The notes under the pieces: model-generated | Database searches by the model: none | Told to the model about the DNA's origin: nothing | What the model saw: the letters and a program-made list of their open reading frames with translations, nothing else | Made by a program: the position numbers and the translations under genes | Assembly (NCBI RefSeq): GCF_048569485.1 | Contig: NC_134359.1 | Coordinates: forward strand, 149,749,179 to 149,813,178 | Length of the DNA stretch: 64,000 nucleotides | From: Anomaloglossus baeobatrachus | Lineage: Eukaryota > Chordata > Amphibia > Anura > Aromobatidae | Direction: 5' to 3' | Shown: positions 22,705 through 32,650 of the stretch, piece after piece | Numbering within the stretch: the first letter of the stretch is position 1 | How the letters are laid out: every line of letters starts with the position of its first letter

Positions 22705-23270
22705 AATAAATTGGTGAAAGAGGAAATGTTTTGGGGACTGTTTTTTCAAATAAATTTCTTTTGTCGATTTTTTGTTTTTGTTAGTACTGACAGTTTATGA
22801 TGTTGGGTATCTAATAGACGCCATGACATCACAAACTGCTGGGCTTGATCTCAGGTGACTTTACAGCTAGTATCAACCCGATTTATTACCCCGTTTGCCA
22901 CTGCACCAGGGCACAGGATGAGCTGGGGTGAAGCGCCAGGATTGGCGCATCTAGTGGATGCGCCACGTCTGGGGTGCCTGCGGCCTGATATTTTTAGGCT
23001 GTGAAGGCCCAATAACTATGGACCTTCCCACCCTGAGAATACCAGACCACAGCTGTCCGCTTTACCTTGGCTGGTGATCCAATTTGGGGGGGACCCTACT
23101 TTTATTGTGTAATTATTAATATTTATAAAATAATTATAAAAAAGAGCCTGAGGGGACCTCCACATTGGATCCCCAACCACGGTAAAGCTGCCAGCTGTGG
23201 TTTTCAGGCTACAGCCGTCTGCTTTACCCTAGCTGGCTATCAAAAATGGGGGGACCCAACGTAATTTTTT
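22705..23270. repeat. Direct repeat, right copy
   Basis: Right partner of 17036-17600, offset about 5.67 kb, same orientation, with scattered differences. Confidence 0.8.
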
Positions 23271-23699
23271 TTTTTTAACTATTTTTTAAATAGAAAAAAT
23301 TAATGGGCTTCCCTGTATTTTGATTGCCAACCAAGGTAACGGCAGGCAGATGGGGGTGGCAACCCATAGCTGTCTGCTTTATCTGCGCTGAGAATCAAAA
23401 ATACCGCGGAGCGCTACGTCATTTTTTTAAAAGATTTATTTTTACAGCACTGTGATGTCCAGCAATCAAAATACAGGGAAGCCCATTTTATTTTTAGTTA
23501 TTTAAATAAATAATTAAAAAAAATATATATGGGCTCCCGCTGCATTTTTTGTATTGCTAGCTAAGGGTAATCCAAGCAGCTACTGGCTGCTAACCCCCAC
23601 TGCTTGGTGTTACCTTCACTGGCAATGGAAAATCCAGGGAAGCATTTTTTATTTTTTTTGCCAAAAAACTACAAAAAAAGGACGTGAGCTTCGCCATAT

Positions 23700-24630
23700 T
23701 TTTGTATGCTAGCCAGGTATAGCAGGCAGGTGCTGGAAGAGGTGGATACAGCGCCAGAAGATGGCGCTTCTATGAAAATGCCATTTTCTGAGGCGGCTGC
23801 AGACTGCAATTCGCAGCAGTGGGGCCCAGAAAGCTCAGGCCAACCTGTGGTGCGGATTCCAATCCCCAGCTGCCTAGTTGTACCTGGCTGGACACAAAAA
23901 TGGGGCAAAGCCTACGTCATTTGTTTTCTAATTATTTCATGAAATTCATGAAATAATAAAAAAAGGGCTTCCCTTTATTTTTGGTTCACAGCCGGGTACA
24001 AATAGGCAACTGGGGGTTGGGGGCAGCCGTACCTGCCTGCTGTACCTGGCTAGCATACAAAAATATGGCGAAGCCCACATAATTTTTTCAGGGGGCAAAA
24101 AACTTCTGCATACAGTCCTGGATGGAGTATGCTGAGCCTTGTAGTTCTGCAGCTGCTGTCTGTCTGTATGGAGAAGAGCAGACAGCAGCTGCAGAACTAC
24201 AAGGCTCAGCATACTCCATTCAGGACTGTATGCAGAAGTTTTTTGCCCACCAAAAAAATGACGTGGGCTTCGCCATATTTTTGTATGCTAGCCAGGTACA
24301 GCTGGCAGCCACGGGCTGCCTCCAACCCCCAGTTGCCTATTTGTACCCGGCTGGGAACCAAAAATATAGGGAAGCCCGTTTTTTTTAATTATTTCACTTA
24401 TTTCATGAAATAATTAAAAAACAAATGACGTGGGCTTCGCCCTATTTTTGTGTCCAGCCGGGTACAACTAGGCAGCTGGGGATTAGAATCCGCAGCACAG
24501 GTTAGCCCGAGGTTTGTGGGCGCCTCTGCTGCGGATTTCAGTCCGCAGCCGTCCCAGAAAATGGCGCTCTCATAGAAGCGCCATCATCTGGCGCTGTATC
24601 CAACTCTTCCAACAGCCCTGGAGCCGGGTG
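23700..24630. repeat. Long inverted repeat in hAT element A
   Basis: Two arms of about 450 bp fold around a centre near 24173. Matching landmarks are TTTGTATGCTAGCCAGGTA at the edges, CAGCGCCAGAAGATGGCGC against GCGCCATCATCTGGCGCTG, and an inner, nearly perfect part of about 125 bp (24040-24166 against 24181-24306). The inner part holds CAGCTGCTGTCTG/CAGACAGCAGCTG. Confidence 0.85.
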
Positions 24631-24876
24631 GCTTGTTGGGTAATCATGAGTTAATACTGGCTTTGTTTTACCAGCCAGTATTAAGCCAGAGATTCTTAAT
24701 GTCAGGCACGTTTGACCCGGCCATTAAGAATCTCCGATAAAGGGTTAAAAAAAAGACACCACACAGAGAAAAAATACTTTAATAGAAATAAATACACAGA
24801 CACATTAGAGACTCCATCTTTATTACCCCCTGTCAGCCCTCCACGATCCTGCTCTTCTGTCTTCTTTCTTTCTAGT

Positions 24877-25070
24877 GTAGTAGTAGTGACGATTGTAGTG
24901 AGGATGAGATTCACCAGCTCATCACTTGGGGCTGGGGAACCTCCATCCTCACTACAATCATCACTAGTGTAGTAGTAGTGACGATTGTAGTGAGGAAGGA
25001 TGAGATTCACCAGCTCATCACTTGGGGCTGGGGAACCTCCATCCTCACTACAATCATCACTACAATCGGG
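24877..25070. repeat. Tandem duplication of about 95 bp with internal inversion symmetry
   Basis: TAGTGTAGTAGTAGTGACGA starts a unit at 24873 and again at 24965. Each unit ends in CTACAATCATCACTA, which is inversely related to its start GTGACGATTGTAG. This is a local hairpin-prone duplication. Confidence 0.75.
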
Positions 25071-25740
25071 AAGCAGCGTGCAGCCTTCACTCCGTGAGTG
25101 ATCAGTGCTGGCTGCTAGCGGTAACGCTGACAGACGCGTTACCATAGCAACGGTGCTCTCGGAGCCGCGGTTAGCGGTGATGTCACCGCTAACTGCGTTG
25201 CTATGGCAACGGTGATCTCCATTAATGACCGGCTGTGTCAGCCGGTCCCTAACGGAACGGGGAGTCGACCGTGTGCTAGAGCATGTCGCCGGTACACGGC
25301 GATACACATATGTGCACCGTGTACCGGAGAGATGCACTCGCAGGTCCTACATGACGTGTCATAGTCATGTGACCAGTCTGTAGCCAATGAGATAATAGCC
25401 ACGTGACTGGTCACATGGCTATTTTGACATCACGATAGGTCCTGCATCTCTGCTGGCAGTGCAGGTCACCGGGAGGATTCAGCGATCATCGGATGGAATA
25501 GCGGCAGGAGACAGAGTGCAGAAGGGATCGCGAGGACCGGTAAGTGTTATGGCAATGTTTATTAACTGTTTGTGTACATTTATAATGCATTTTTATGTGT
25601 TTGTGATTGCCTCCCATTATAGCCTATACGTTCGAGTTCGGTTCGTCGAACGTTCGACGAACCGAACTCGAACGGGACCCCCGTTCGGCGAACCGGCCTC
25701 GAGCCGAACCGGGACCGGTTCGCTCATCTCTACTGAGCAC

Positions 25741-26286
25741 TAACACCACAACTTCCTTCTCAAGAATGGGGACAGGTTCCTCACAGGGATCCCCCAAAAA
25801 AGAACTACTGGACAAAGCATCGGCTTTAATGTTTTTAGAACCAGGGCGATAAGTAATGAAAAAAATTATACCTAGTAAAAAATAATGACCATCAAGCTTG
25901 TCTCGGTGTAAGATGTTTAGCCGACTCAAGATAAAAAAGGTTTTGATTGTCAGTAATTACTGTAACAGGATGAGTAGCTCCCTCCAGAAATTGTCGCCAT
26001 TCCTCAAATGCTAACTTGATCACCAGTAATTCCCTATTACCAATATTGTTATTACGTTTGGCTGAAGATAATTTGTTAGAAAAGAAGGCACATGGACGCA
26101 GGTTACCAAGAGACGGATTTTGAAACAATAGAACTCCCACCCCCACTTCTGACACACCAAGCTCCACCGTAAAAGGTTGAGCTACATCAGACTGTATCAA
26201 TATGGGTGCCAATGAGAAGCACTTCTTAAGACAGTCGAAAGCATATAAAACACGCTGAGTCCATCTAGAGAAGTCCATACCCTTCT
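25741..26286 (-). pseudogene. RNase H region fossil of the chromovirus
   Basis: The minus-strand frames include GMDFSRW, PFTVELGVSEVGVG, NNNIGNRELLVIKLAFEEWR and VITDNQNLFYL, the classic Ty3/gypsy RNase H series. PGSKNIKADALS follows. The fragment is broken. It is bounded by the insertion of hAT element A on one side and the MITE at 26287 on the other. Confidence 0.88.
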
Positions 26287-26308
26287 TAAAGACCCCGTTA
26301 TACACTAA

Positions 26309-27544
26309 TGTGACGCCCTGGGCAAGTCAGGGGTCACAGGTCACAACAACACACACACCCCACATTCCCTGCAGGTACACCAGCTAACCAGAAATCCTTG
26401 TTGCCTTCCTCCAGGGGCTAGTGTCCACACCAGGGGGTGGAGCCAGGCGGTTGGTGTCCACCCACCAAGGAGTTCATAGCCCTGGAGGCAGGAAGGAGCA
26501 GGCAGTTCAGCCAGGGAGGAGAAAGTGGGAGGAAGTGAAGTGTAGTGGAGCTGAAGAAGAAAGCTGAAGTGACAGAGAAGCGAAAGTAGAGAAAGTGCAA
26601 AGTGGCAGCTTAGTACAGCCTGAAGTGGTCTGAGGCTGTGTGCCTGGACAGAGACAGCAAGGTCAGCAGACGGCGGAGATTGTCTGGAGTGGGACTGTTT
26701 GGAGGTTCCTGGAAGGACCGCGGACGGGTAGTGGCCCGGTGGTCTGGAGCAGCGTGCAAAGGACAGTCAGCACCAGGGCATGGGCCTCTCGGACCCCGGC
26801 AAGGCTGGGAGTCGCCATGGTTTGCCGAGTCCGTCAGTGAGGGGGACGTAGATCCCCCAACAGCCAAGTCCCGATTGAAGGCAACAGCTCAACCATTACA
26901 GGGGAGACACCGCCAGCACCAAGGCACCAGTTTCCCCAGGGCCAGCGCCTGCGGGCAAAGTGTGGAGCTCCGCCGGCCCAGATTGTAGTCGGGGAGCGGG
27001 TAACCGGTGGGAATCCATCGCTACCAATAGATGTAACATAGGTGCAGGGAAGAGTGATCATCACTGCCAACTGCAGGGAACCGCAGCACCGTGAACCGTC
27101 CGAGGGACCCGTCCAACCAGCCGTTTGTTTACTGAGAACTGTGTCGGGGTTACTGGCTGAGTGAGTACCTCAGTGCCGCAAGGCACAGCGCTGCCCCCGC
27201 GTCCCTGCGCCCACCAGGCCCTGCACCTCCCTCACCATCACCGGGCCCCGGGATCACCAACCCCTACCCACAGAGGGGCAACACAACACCTGGCTGCTCC
27301 GCATCACCATCCCCGGGATCCCCATATTGAGCAGCGGTGGTGAAATCACCACAACCGTGGGTGGCATCACGGACAATAAACTATTCCCACACCCAACAAC
27401 CCCTTTTCACTCACGGGCGAGGAGCGCCGCTCGAGAACCCCCGGGATCCGGCCCACAGCTCGAGCCACCACTGAGCAGCAGCCGCCGGACCCGAGCAGAA
27501 GGGGTGAGCGTAGTGTGCTGACACCCTCCTCCCCGCCCGCGACA
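26309..27544 (+). repeat. 5' LTR of the cold-shock-domain element
   Basis: It is near-identical to 29578-30830. It starts TGTGACGCC and ends GCGACA. AATAAA at 27375-27380 is a candidate polyadenylation signal. GC-rich frames inside it are not genes. Confidence 0.92.
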
Positions 27545-27545
27545 A

Positions 27546-27563
27546 CTTGGCATCACGAACAGG
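27546..27563 (+). promoter_or_regulatory. Primer-binding-site-like sequence
   Basis: TTGGCATCACGAACAGGA lies directly inside the 5' LTR, where a tRNA primer would anneal. It resembles retroviral PBS sequences (TGG...GAACAGG). I cannot name the tRNA with confidence. Confidence 0.6.
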
Positions 27564-27707
27564 ATCTTACCGCTCTGCCGTTTGGTAGAGGTGCGCCTTG
27601 TTACCGCCGGAGGCATCCGGCAGGAAAATTTCAGAAGCCGCCATCTTTGGCGCGAAAAGTTCCCGCTCGAGCGTCTTCTCGAGTAGCAGAGGCGCGAAGG
27701 CCAAAAC

Positions 27708-27788
27708 CCCGCCCCGAGAGAGGAGGGGCCGAAAAGAGCTAAGGGGGACGCGATGGCGGCTGGACGCATGTAGCTGCAGCTATAAAAG
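27708..27788 (+). promoter_or_regulatory. Internal GC box and TATA box upstream of the cold-shock ORF
   Basis: A GC-box-like CCCCGCCCC lies near 27712 and TATAAAAG at 27781-27788, 58 bases before the ORF start. Together they look like an RNA polymerase II promoter inside the element, separate from the LTR. This is inference from motifs only. Confidence 0.45.
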
Positions 27789-27845
27789 CAGGGACGCCAG
27801 GACTCTGCAGACATACCGTTCCTGGAAGAAGAAGCCATCATGTGA

Positions 27846-28922
27846 ATGCCGTCCTGCGACACCGTAGCCCCCGCGCCTGGAACCGCGGCGTGGGTGGAAA
27901 TCCGGACCGCGCAGCTCTACCAACGGCTGCAGGTCAGGATGCAGCTCCTCATGGAGGAGTGGGAGACCGACATGGCGGACGTTATAGCCACCGTGCGGAG
28001 ACGCGAGGAGGAAGCGGAGAAAGGGAGGGTGAGTGACCCACGTCCCGATGCCCTGGAAGGGCCGGTCAACGCGGCTGCGGGGCCCGGTCCAAGCCCTCTC
28101 CCCCCGTTGCCTCCCTTGCCACCCGTCTCGGAGGCCGTGACCCCGCCACTAGGCCTGCTACCACCGCAACCGGTAGCAATACCCAGCGTCCCCGCCCAGG
28201 CGGACCGACCTGTAGCCGGAGCCCGCAGTAAACCGGAGGTGTTACCGTGGAAGATTCCGAAGGTTGAACCGGAGGCATCCCCTGAAAAATCCCTCGAGCC
28301 GGAGCCGATGACCCGCTCCGAGCCGAAGGCCCAGCAGCGGAAAGCCCCTATGCCCATCCCCCACACCTCGGCTGAGGTAGCGCCGGGTTGTTGCTGTAAG
28401 GCAGCGCCCAAGGCCAAGACACCGCGGGACATGCCGCCCAGATTCCTGACAGTGGGCAACGTCCAGGATGTCCCGCGGGGCCCGACACGTGCGCTGGCAG
28501 CAGCGCCGTATTGGGATAGGGAGCCGGTACCGCTGGGCCTGGAGATCGCTGAGAGGGAATGGAGGAAGGCCGAGCTGGTGGCCAGAGCGATAAGGGAGAG
28601 GAAGAGTCTCCGCCAGGCCACGTTCCGTGTCCGGGGACCGCTGTACGAGGGGCAGGTGAGGTGGTTTGATGTCCGCCGGGGCTACGGGTTCATCTACGAG
28701 CCGGGCCTGGAGGCCGAAGTGTTTGTGGCCCGGCGGGATGTGAATGCCCACCTGCCTGAGGAGCATCCCGGCCGCAACCTAATGCCGGGAGACCTTGTTC
28801 GTTACACCCGACACTGTGGAGAGAGGGGGTGGTTTGCCCTGGATGTGAAGCTGCGGGGCAGCCAGGAGTGCAGAGTGAGTCCTGCACCCCCTCCCTCGGA
28901 TGAAGTTGAAGGCCTGGAGTAG
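27846..28922 (+). CDS. Cold-shock-domain protein carried by an LTR element
   Basis: The frame codes 358 residues. Residues 15-60 form a charged, probably helical segment (QLYQRLQVRMQLLMEEWE). Residues 70-215 are Pro/Ala-rich and disordered, with a PLPPLPPLPP run. Residues about 267-336 are a cold-shock domain with GQVRWFDV, the RNP1-like RGYGFI (278-283) and the RNP2-like EVFVARRDV (291-299). Such domains bind single-stranded RNA or DNA, as in YBX and LIN28 proteins. A minimal start-stop (ATGTGA, 27840-27845) touches the start codon. It sits where gag normally lies and has no zinc knuckle or protease. The source could be a captured host gene or a gag-replacing protein with a nucleic-acid chaperone role. 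I do not recognise a named gene. Confidence 0.75.
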   Translation: MPSCDTVAPAPGTAAWVEIRTAQLYQRLQVRMQLLMEEWETDMADVIATVRRREEEAEKGRVSDPRPDALEGPVNAAAGPGPSPLPPLPPLPPVSEAVTPPLGLLPPQPVAIPSVPAQADRPVAGARSKPEVLPWKIPKVEPEASPEKSLEPEPMTRSEPKAQQRKAPMPIPHTSAEVAPGCCCKAAPKAKTPRDMPPRFLTVGNVQDVPRGPTRALAAAPYWDREPVPLGLEIAEREWRKAELVARAIRERKSLRQATFRVRGPLYEGQVRWFDVRRGYGFIYEPGLEAEVFVARRDVNAHLPEEHPGRNLMPGDLVRYTRHCGERGWFALDVKLRGSQECRVSPAPPPSDEVEGLE

Positions 28923-29566
28923 GGCAGCGGAGCACCGTTGTCCAGTCCCCGTTGGGACCACCATTTTGTTTGTTTGTTGAAAAGTTTGGAAAGTTCTGAA
29001 AATGATGAAAAATGATTACCGAAGTTTAACCTGATTATCTGAGTGATTTGCAACCGGCCGGAGCCGTCACCGTTGTCCCCGTGGGGACCATTTAAAAAGT
29101 TGTTTTGCATGGAGGACTATCCATGGACAAGCCCGTGAACTTGCAGGGCAACCACAAACGTTAAGTGGCTTGTAAATAAGTTGTTTGCCATTACCGTTTC
29201 CGCAATGCCGCCTCCGGAGAGGCAGGTTGAAGGGAGGGCCCTCAGCAGAGCAGGCTGGGGCCCAGCCACCACAGGAACCGGTGGCTACCCTCTGGAGGGA
29301 AAGGACAGATCCTGCTCGGGTACCGTGTGCTGGACTGTGGGTCAAGGGGTGCTGCCTGGGCTTTAGGGGCAGCATCAGGGCCAGGTTGCTTGGGTGGGAG
29401 AGAGCGGAAACCGTAACCGTAAACCGTTTGCAACGTTTAAGAATGTGCCTCCCGATGTGGGATGATGTTATAATATATATATGTTTATTCTTTTTACATT
29501 TACAGAAAACAAAAAGGAAAATAAAACCGGTGTTGGACGGGCAGCCCGAGGACGGTCTGCATTTTG

Positions 29567-29577
29567 CTAAGGGGGAA
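29567..29577 (+). promoter_or_regulatory. Polypurine tract
   Basis: TAAGGGGGAA lies directly before the 3' LTR. A matching AAGGGGGAA precedes the LTR of the plus-strand Ty3/gypsy copy at 55444. Confidence 0.8.
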
Positions 29578-30830
29578 TGTGACGCCCTGGGCAAGCCAGG
29601 GGTCACAGGTCACAACAACACACACACCCCACATTCCCTGCAGGTACACCAGCTAACCAGAAATCCTTGTTGCCTTCCTCCAGGGGCTAGTGTCCACACC
29701 AGGGGGTGGAGCCAGGCGGTTGGTGTCCACCCACCAAGGAGTTCATAGCCCTGGAGGCAGGAAGGAGCAGGCAGTTCAGCCAGGGAGGAGGAAGTGGAAG
29801 GAAGTGAAGTGGAGTGGAGAGTGGAGTGTGGTGGAGCTGAAGAAGAAAGCTGAAGTGACAGAGAAGTGAAAGTAGAGAAAGTGCAAAGTGGCAGTTTAGT
29901 ACAGCCTGAAGTGGTCTGAGGCTGTGTGCCTGGACAGAGACAGCAAGGTCAGCAGACGGCGGAGATTGTCTGGAGTGGGACTGCTTGGAGGTTCCTGGAA
30001 GGACCGCGGACGGGTAGTGGCCCGGCGGTCTGGAGCAGCGTGCAAAGGACAGTCAGCACCAGGGCAGGGGCCTCTCGGACCCCGGCAAGGCTGGGAGTCG
30101 CCATGGTTTGCCGAGTCCGTCAGTGAGGGGGACATAGATCCCCCAACAGCCAAGTCCCGATTGAAGGCAACAGCTCAACCATTACAGGGGAGACATCGCC
30201 ACCGCCAAGGCACCAGTTTCCCCAGGGCCAGCGCCTGCGGGCAAAGTATGGAGCTCCTCCGGCCTAGATTGTAGTCGGGGAGTGGGTAACCGGTGGGAAT
30301 CCATCGCTACCAATAGATGTAACATAGGTGCAGGGAAGAGTGATCATCACCGCCAACTGCAGGGAACCGCAGCACCGTGAACCGTCCGAGGGACCCGTCC
30401 AACCAGCCGTTTGTTTACTGAGAACTGTGTCGTGGTTACTGGCTGAGTGAGTACCTCAGTGCCGCAAGGCACAGCGCTGCCCCCGCGTCCCTGCGCCCAC
30501 CAGGCCCTGCACCTCCCTCACCATCACCGGGTCCCGGGATCACCAACCCCTACCCACGGAGGGGCAACACAACACCTGGCTACTCCGCATCACCATCCCC
30601 GGGATCCCCATATTGAGCAGCGGTGGTGAAATCACCACAACCGTGGGTGGCGTCACGGACAATAAACTATTCCCACATCCAACAACCCCCTTTCACTCAC
30701 GGGCGAGGAGCGCCGCTCGAGAACCCCCGGGATCCGGCCCACAGCTCGAGCCACCACTGAGCAGCAGCCGCCGGACCCGAGCAGAAGGGGTGAGCGTAGT
30801 GTGCTGACACCCTCCTCCCCGCCCGCGACA
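29578..30830 (+). repeat. 3' LTR of the cold-shock-domain element
   Basis: Partner of 26309-27544, with about 20-25 substitutions and one short insertion of GGAGT-type repeats near 29810. AATAAA lies near 30661. Confidence 0.92.
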
Positions 30831-31349
30831 ACTACGATATATCGGGCGATATGTTGTCGGGGTCACGGATTCTGTGACGCACATCCACCATCCTTTGACA
30901 TATCGTAGCAAGTGACAGCTACGAGCGACTGTTAACGAGCAAACTCCCCTTATCGTTGCTCGTTGACACGTCGTTCATTTTCAAAATATCGGTCACATTC
31001 CTGGATGCAGGTTGTTCGTCGTTCCTGAGGCAGCACACATCGCTCCGTGTGACGCCTCGGGAATGACGAACACAGCTTATTTGCATCCCGCCGGCAATGA
31101 GGAAGGAAGGAGGTGGGCGGGATATTACGCCGCTGTGTGACGTCACTGTGACGCCGAACATCCCTCCCCCTTCAGTAAGAGGATGTTCGCCGCCCACAGC
31201 GAGATCGTTCTGGAGGTAAGTACATGTGACGGGGGTTAACGACTTTGTGCGATACGGGCAACAAATTTCCCGTGATGCACAAACGATGGGGGCGGGTGCG
31301 ATCGCACATGCAATCGCACGATAAATCGACGCGTGTAACGGGGCCTTTA

Positions 31350-31845
31350 GTCAAGTCAGTAAGTGATCTTGCTATAAGCAGAGAAATTCCTAAAAACTTC
31401 TGGTAATAATTAGGAAAAGCTTAAAAACATTGCAGGGCTTTGAGGTTCTCGGCACAGTTCCATTAAAAAAAAGCCTGTAATTTAGTGGGATCCATCCAAA
31501 AACCTGCAGCTGAGCTAATGTAACCCAAAAACGGAGGTTCTTGAATGTCGAACACTTTTTTCTAGCTGAACAATCAATTTATTCACTCTGAGAATTTGAA
31601 ATACTTGACTGACATGGTGCAAATGAGACTCAAAATCCTGTGAATATATGAAAATATCATCAAGGTAAACTATCACAAATTTCCCTAACAAAGGAAAAAA
31701 CACATCATGAACAAAATTATGGAATACTTCAGACTCATTGGTTACACCAAATGGCATCACCAGATTTTCGAATTGCCCCTCTAGCGTATAAAGTACCATT
31801 TCCCACTCATCCCCCTGTCTGACTCGGATCAGATTATTGGCCACC
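31350..31845 (-). pseudogene. Reverse transcriptase fossil of the chromovirus (central part)
   Basis: Minus-strand motifs ANNLIRVRQGDEW, VMPFGVTNES, and the catalytic YLDD (VIVYLDDIFIYS) are followed by HLHHVSQVFQILR. These are reverse transcriptase fingers, palm and connection motifs. The fragment is broken and lies between two MITEs. Confidence 0.9.
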
Positions 31846-32408
31846 TAAAGCGGGCTTTACACGCTGTGACATCGCTAATGCGGAGTCGTTGGGGTCACGG
31901 AATTTGTGACGCACATCCGGCCGCATTAGCGATGCCGTTGCGTGTGACACCGATAAGCGATTTTGCATCGTTGCAAAAACGTGCAAAATCGCTAATCGGC
32001 GACATGGGGGTCCATTCTTAAAAATCATTACTGCAGCAGTAACGAAGTTGTTCCTCGTTCCTGCGGCAGCACACATCGCTGCATGTGACGCCGCAGGAAC
32101 GAGGAAGCTCCCCTTACCTGCCTCCCGGCTGCTATGCGGAAGGAAGGAGGTGGGCGGGATGTTACGTCCCACTCATCTCCGCCCCTCCGCTGCTATTGGG
32201 CGGCGGTTCAGTGACGCTTCAGTGACGTTGCTTAGAAAGGAGGCAGTTCGCCGGTCACAGCGACGTCGCTGGACAGGTAAGTATGTGTGACTGCTCTGGT
32301 CGATGTTGTGCGCCACAGGCAGCGATTTGCCCGTGTCGCGCAACAGATGGGGGCGGGTACCACACTAGCGATATCGGGACCGATATCGCAGTGTGTAAAG
32401 TAGCCTTA
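31846..32408. mobile_element. MITE (TTTACACGCTG family) within reverse transcriptase
   Basis: The left end is TAAAGCGGGCTTTACACGCT. The reverse complement of the right end is TAAGGCTACTTTACACACTG. The interior shares GTTGGGGTCACGGAAT and GACGCACATCC with the MITE at 26287-31349, so the two are related. A 3-bp TWA target is likely. The 563 bp contain no transposase. Confidence 0.75.
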
Positions 32409-32650
32409 AGGTCAAGTTTAACGAAAAATTTAGCACCAGAAATCTGATAAAATAGATCACAAATGAGTGGCAGGGGATACGGATCATGAACCGTAATCTG
32501 GTTGATATCATGAAAGTCCAGGCACTACTGTATTCCACCATCCTTTTTTTAACAAAGAAGAAACCAGCAGCCACCAGAGATGAGGATGGCCTGATGTGCC
32601 CTTTAGCCAAACTCACTGTTATATACTCCTACAAACACAACCATTGCAAG
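32409..32650 (-). pseudogene. Reverse transcriptase fossil, N-terminal part
   Basis: Minus-strand translation shows INQITV, PYPLPLI, DLFYQISGAKFFVKLDL, the conserved beginning of Ty3/gypsy reverse transcriptase. It is broken. No gag or protease is recognised upstream, between here and about 33010. Confidence 0.8.

Larger units (their letters stand above)
16241..25732. mobile_element. Giant non-autonomous hAT element A (9.5 kb) in the chromovirus
   Basis: The left end is TAGAGTTGAGCGCGG and the reverse complement of the right end is TAGAGATGAGCGAACC. An exact 8-bp duplication CTGAGCAC lies at 16233-16240 and 25733-25740 and fits the hAT pattern nTnnnnAn. Chromovirus sequence flanks both sides. 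No transposase frame is present. Inside are a CA repeat, a 4.2-kb minisatellite, a Penelope-like piece, long inverted repeats and GC-rich subterminal regions. It is in the opposite orientation to element B. At 9492 bp it is very large for a non-autonomous hAT element. The exact duplication suggests it moved as one unit or grew by later insertions inside it. Confidence 0.88.
26309..30830 (+). mobile_element. Non-autonomous LTR retrotransposon carrying a cold-shock-domain gene
   Basis: Two LTRs of about 1.24 kb (26309-27544, 29578-30830) begin TGTGACGCCCTGG and end GCGACA. They enclose 2.0 kb with a primer-binding-site-like sequence, one 358-codon frame and a polypurine tract. ACTA flanks both sides (26304-26307, 30831-30834) as a probable target duplication. 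There is no gag, protease, reverse transcriptase or integrase. LTR and 3' UTR sequences resemble those of the Ty3/gypsy copies at 34559-38250 and 42842-56586, so that family is the likely helper. The LTRs differ by roughly 2 percent by eye, hence a fairly young insertion. The element looks whole for its type. Confidence 0.85.
26287..31349. mobile_element. MITE split by an LTR element
   Basis: The left end is TAAAGACCCCGTTATACAC. The reverse complement of the right end (31349) is TAAAGGCCCCGTTACACGC. Only 22 bp of the left part remain before the LTR element at 26309; the rest resumes at 30831. The Ty3 chromovirus flanks both sides. The ends and a likely 3-bp TWA target are reminiscent of PIF/Harbinger MITEs (inference). 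Confidence 0.65.

Noticed and set aside
26610-30911. Many GC-rich frames in the LTRs of the cold-shock element
   Set aside because: They occur on both strands and in both LTRs, with low-complexity Pro/Arg/Ser content. High GC removes stop codons.
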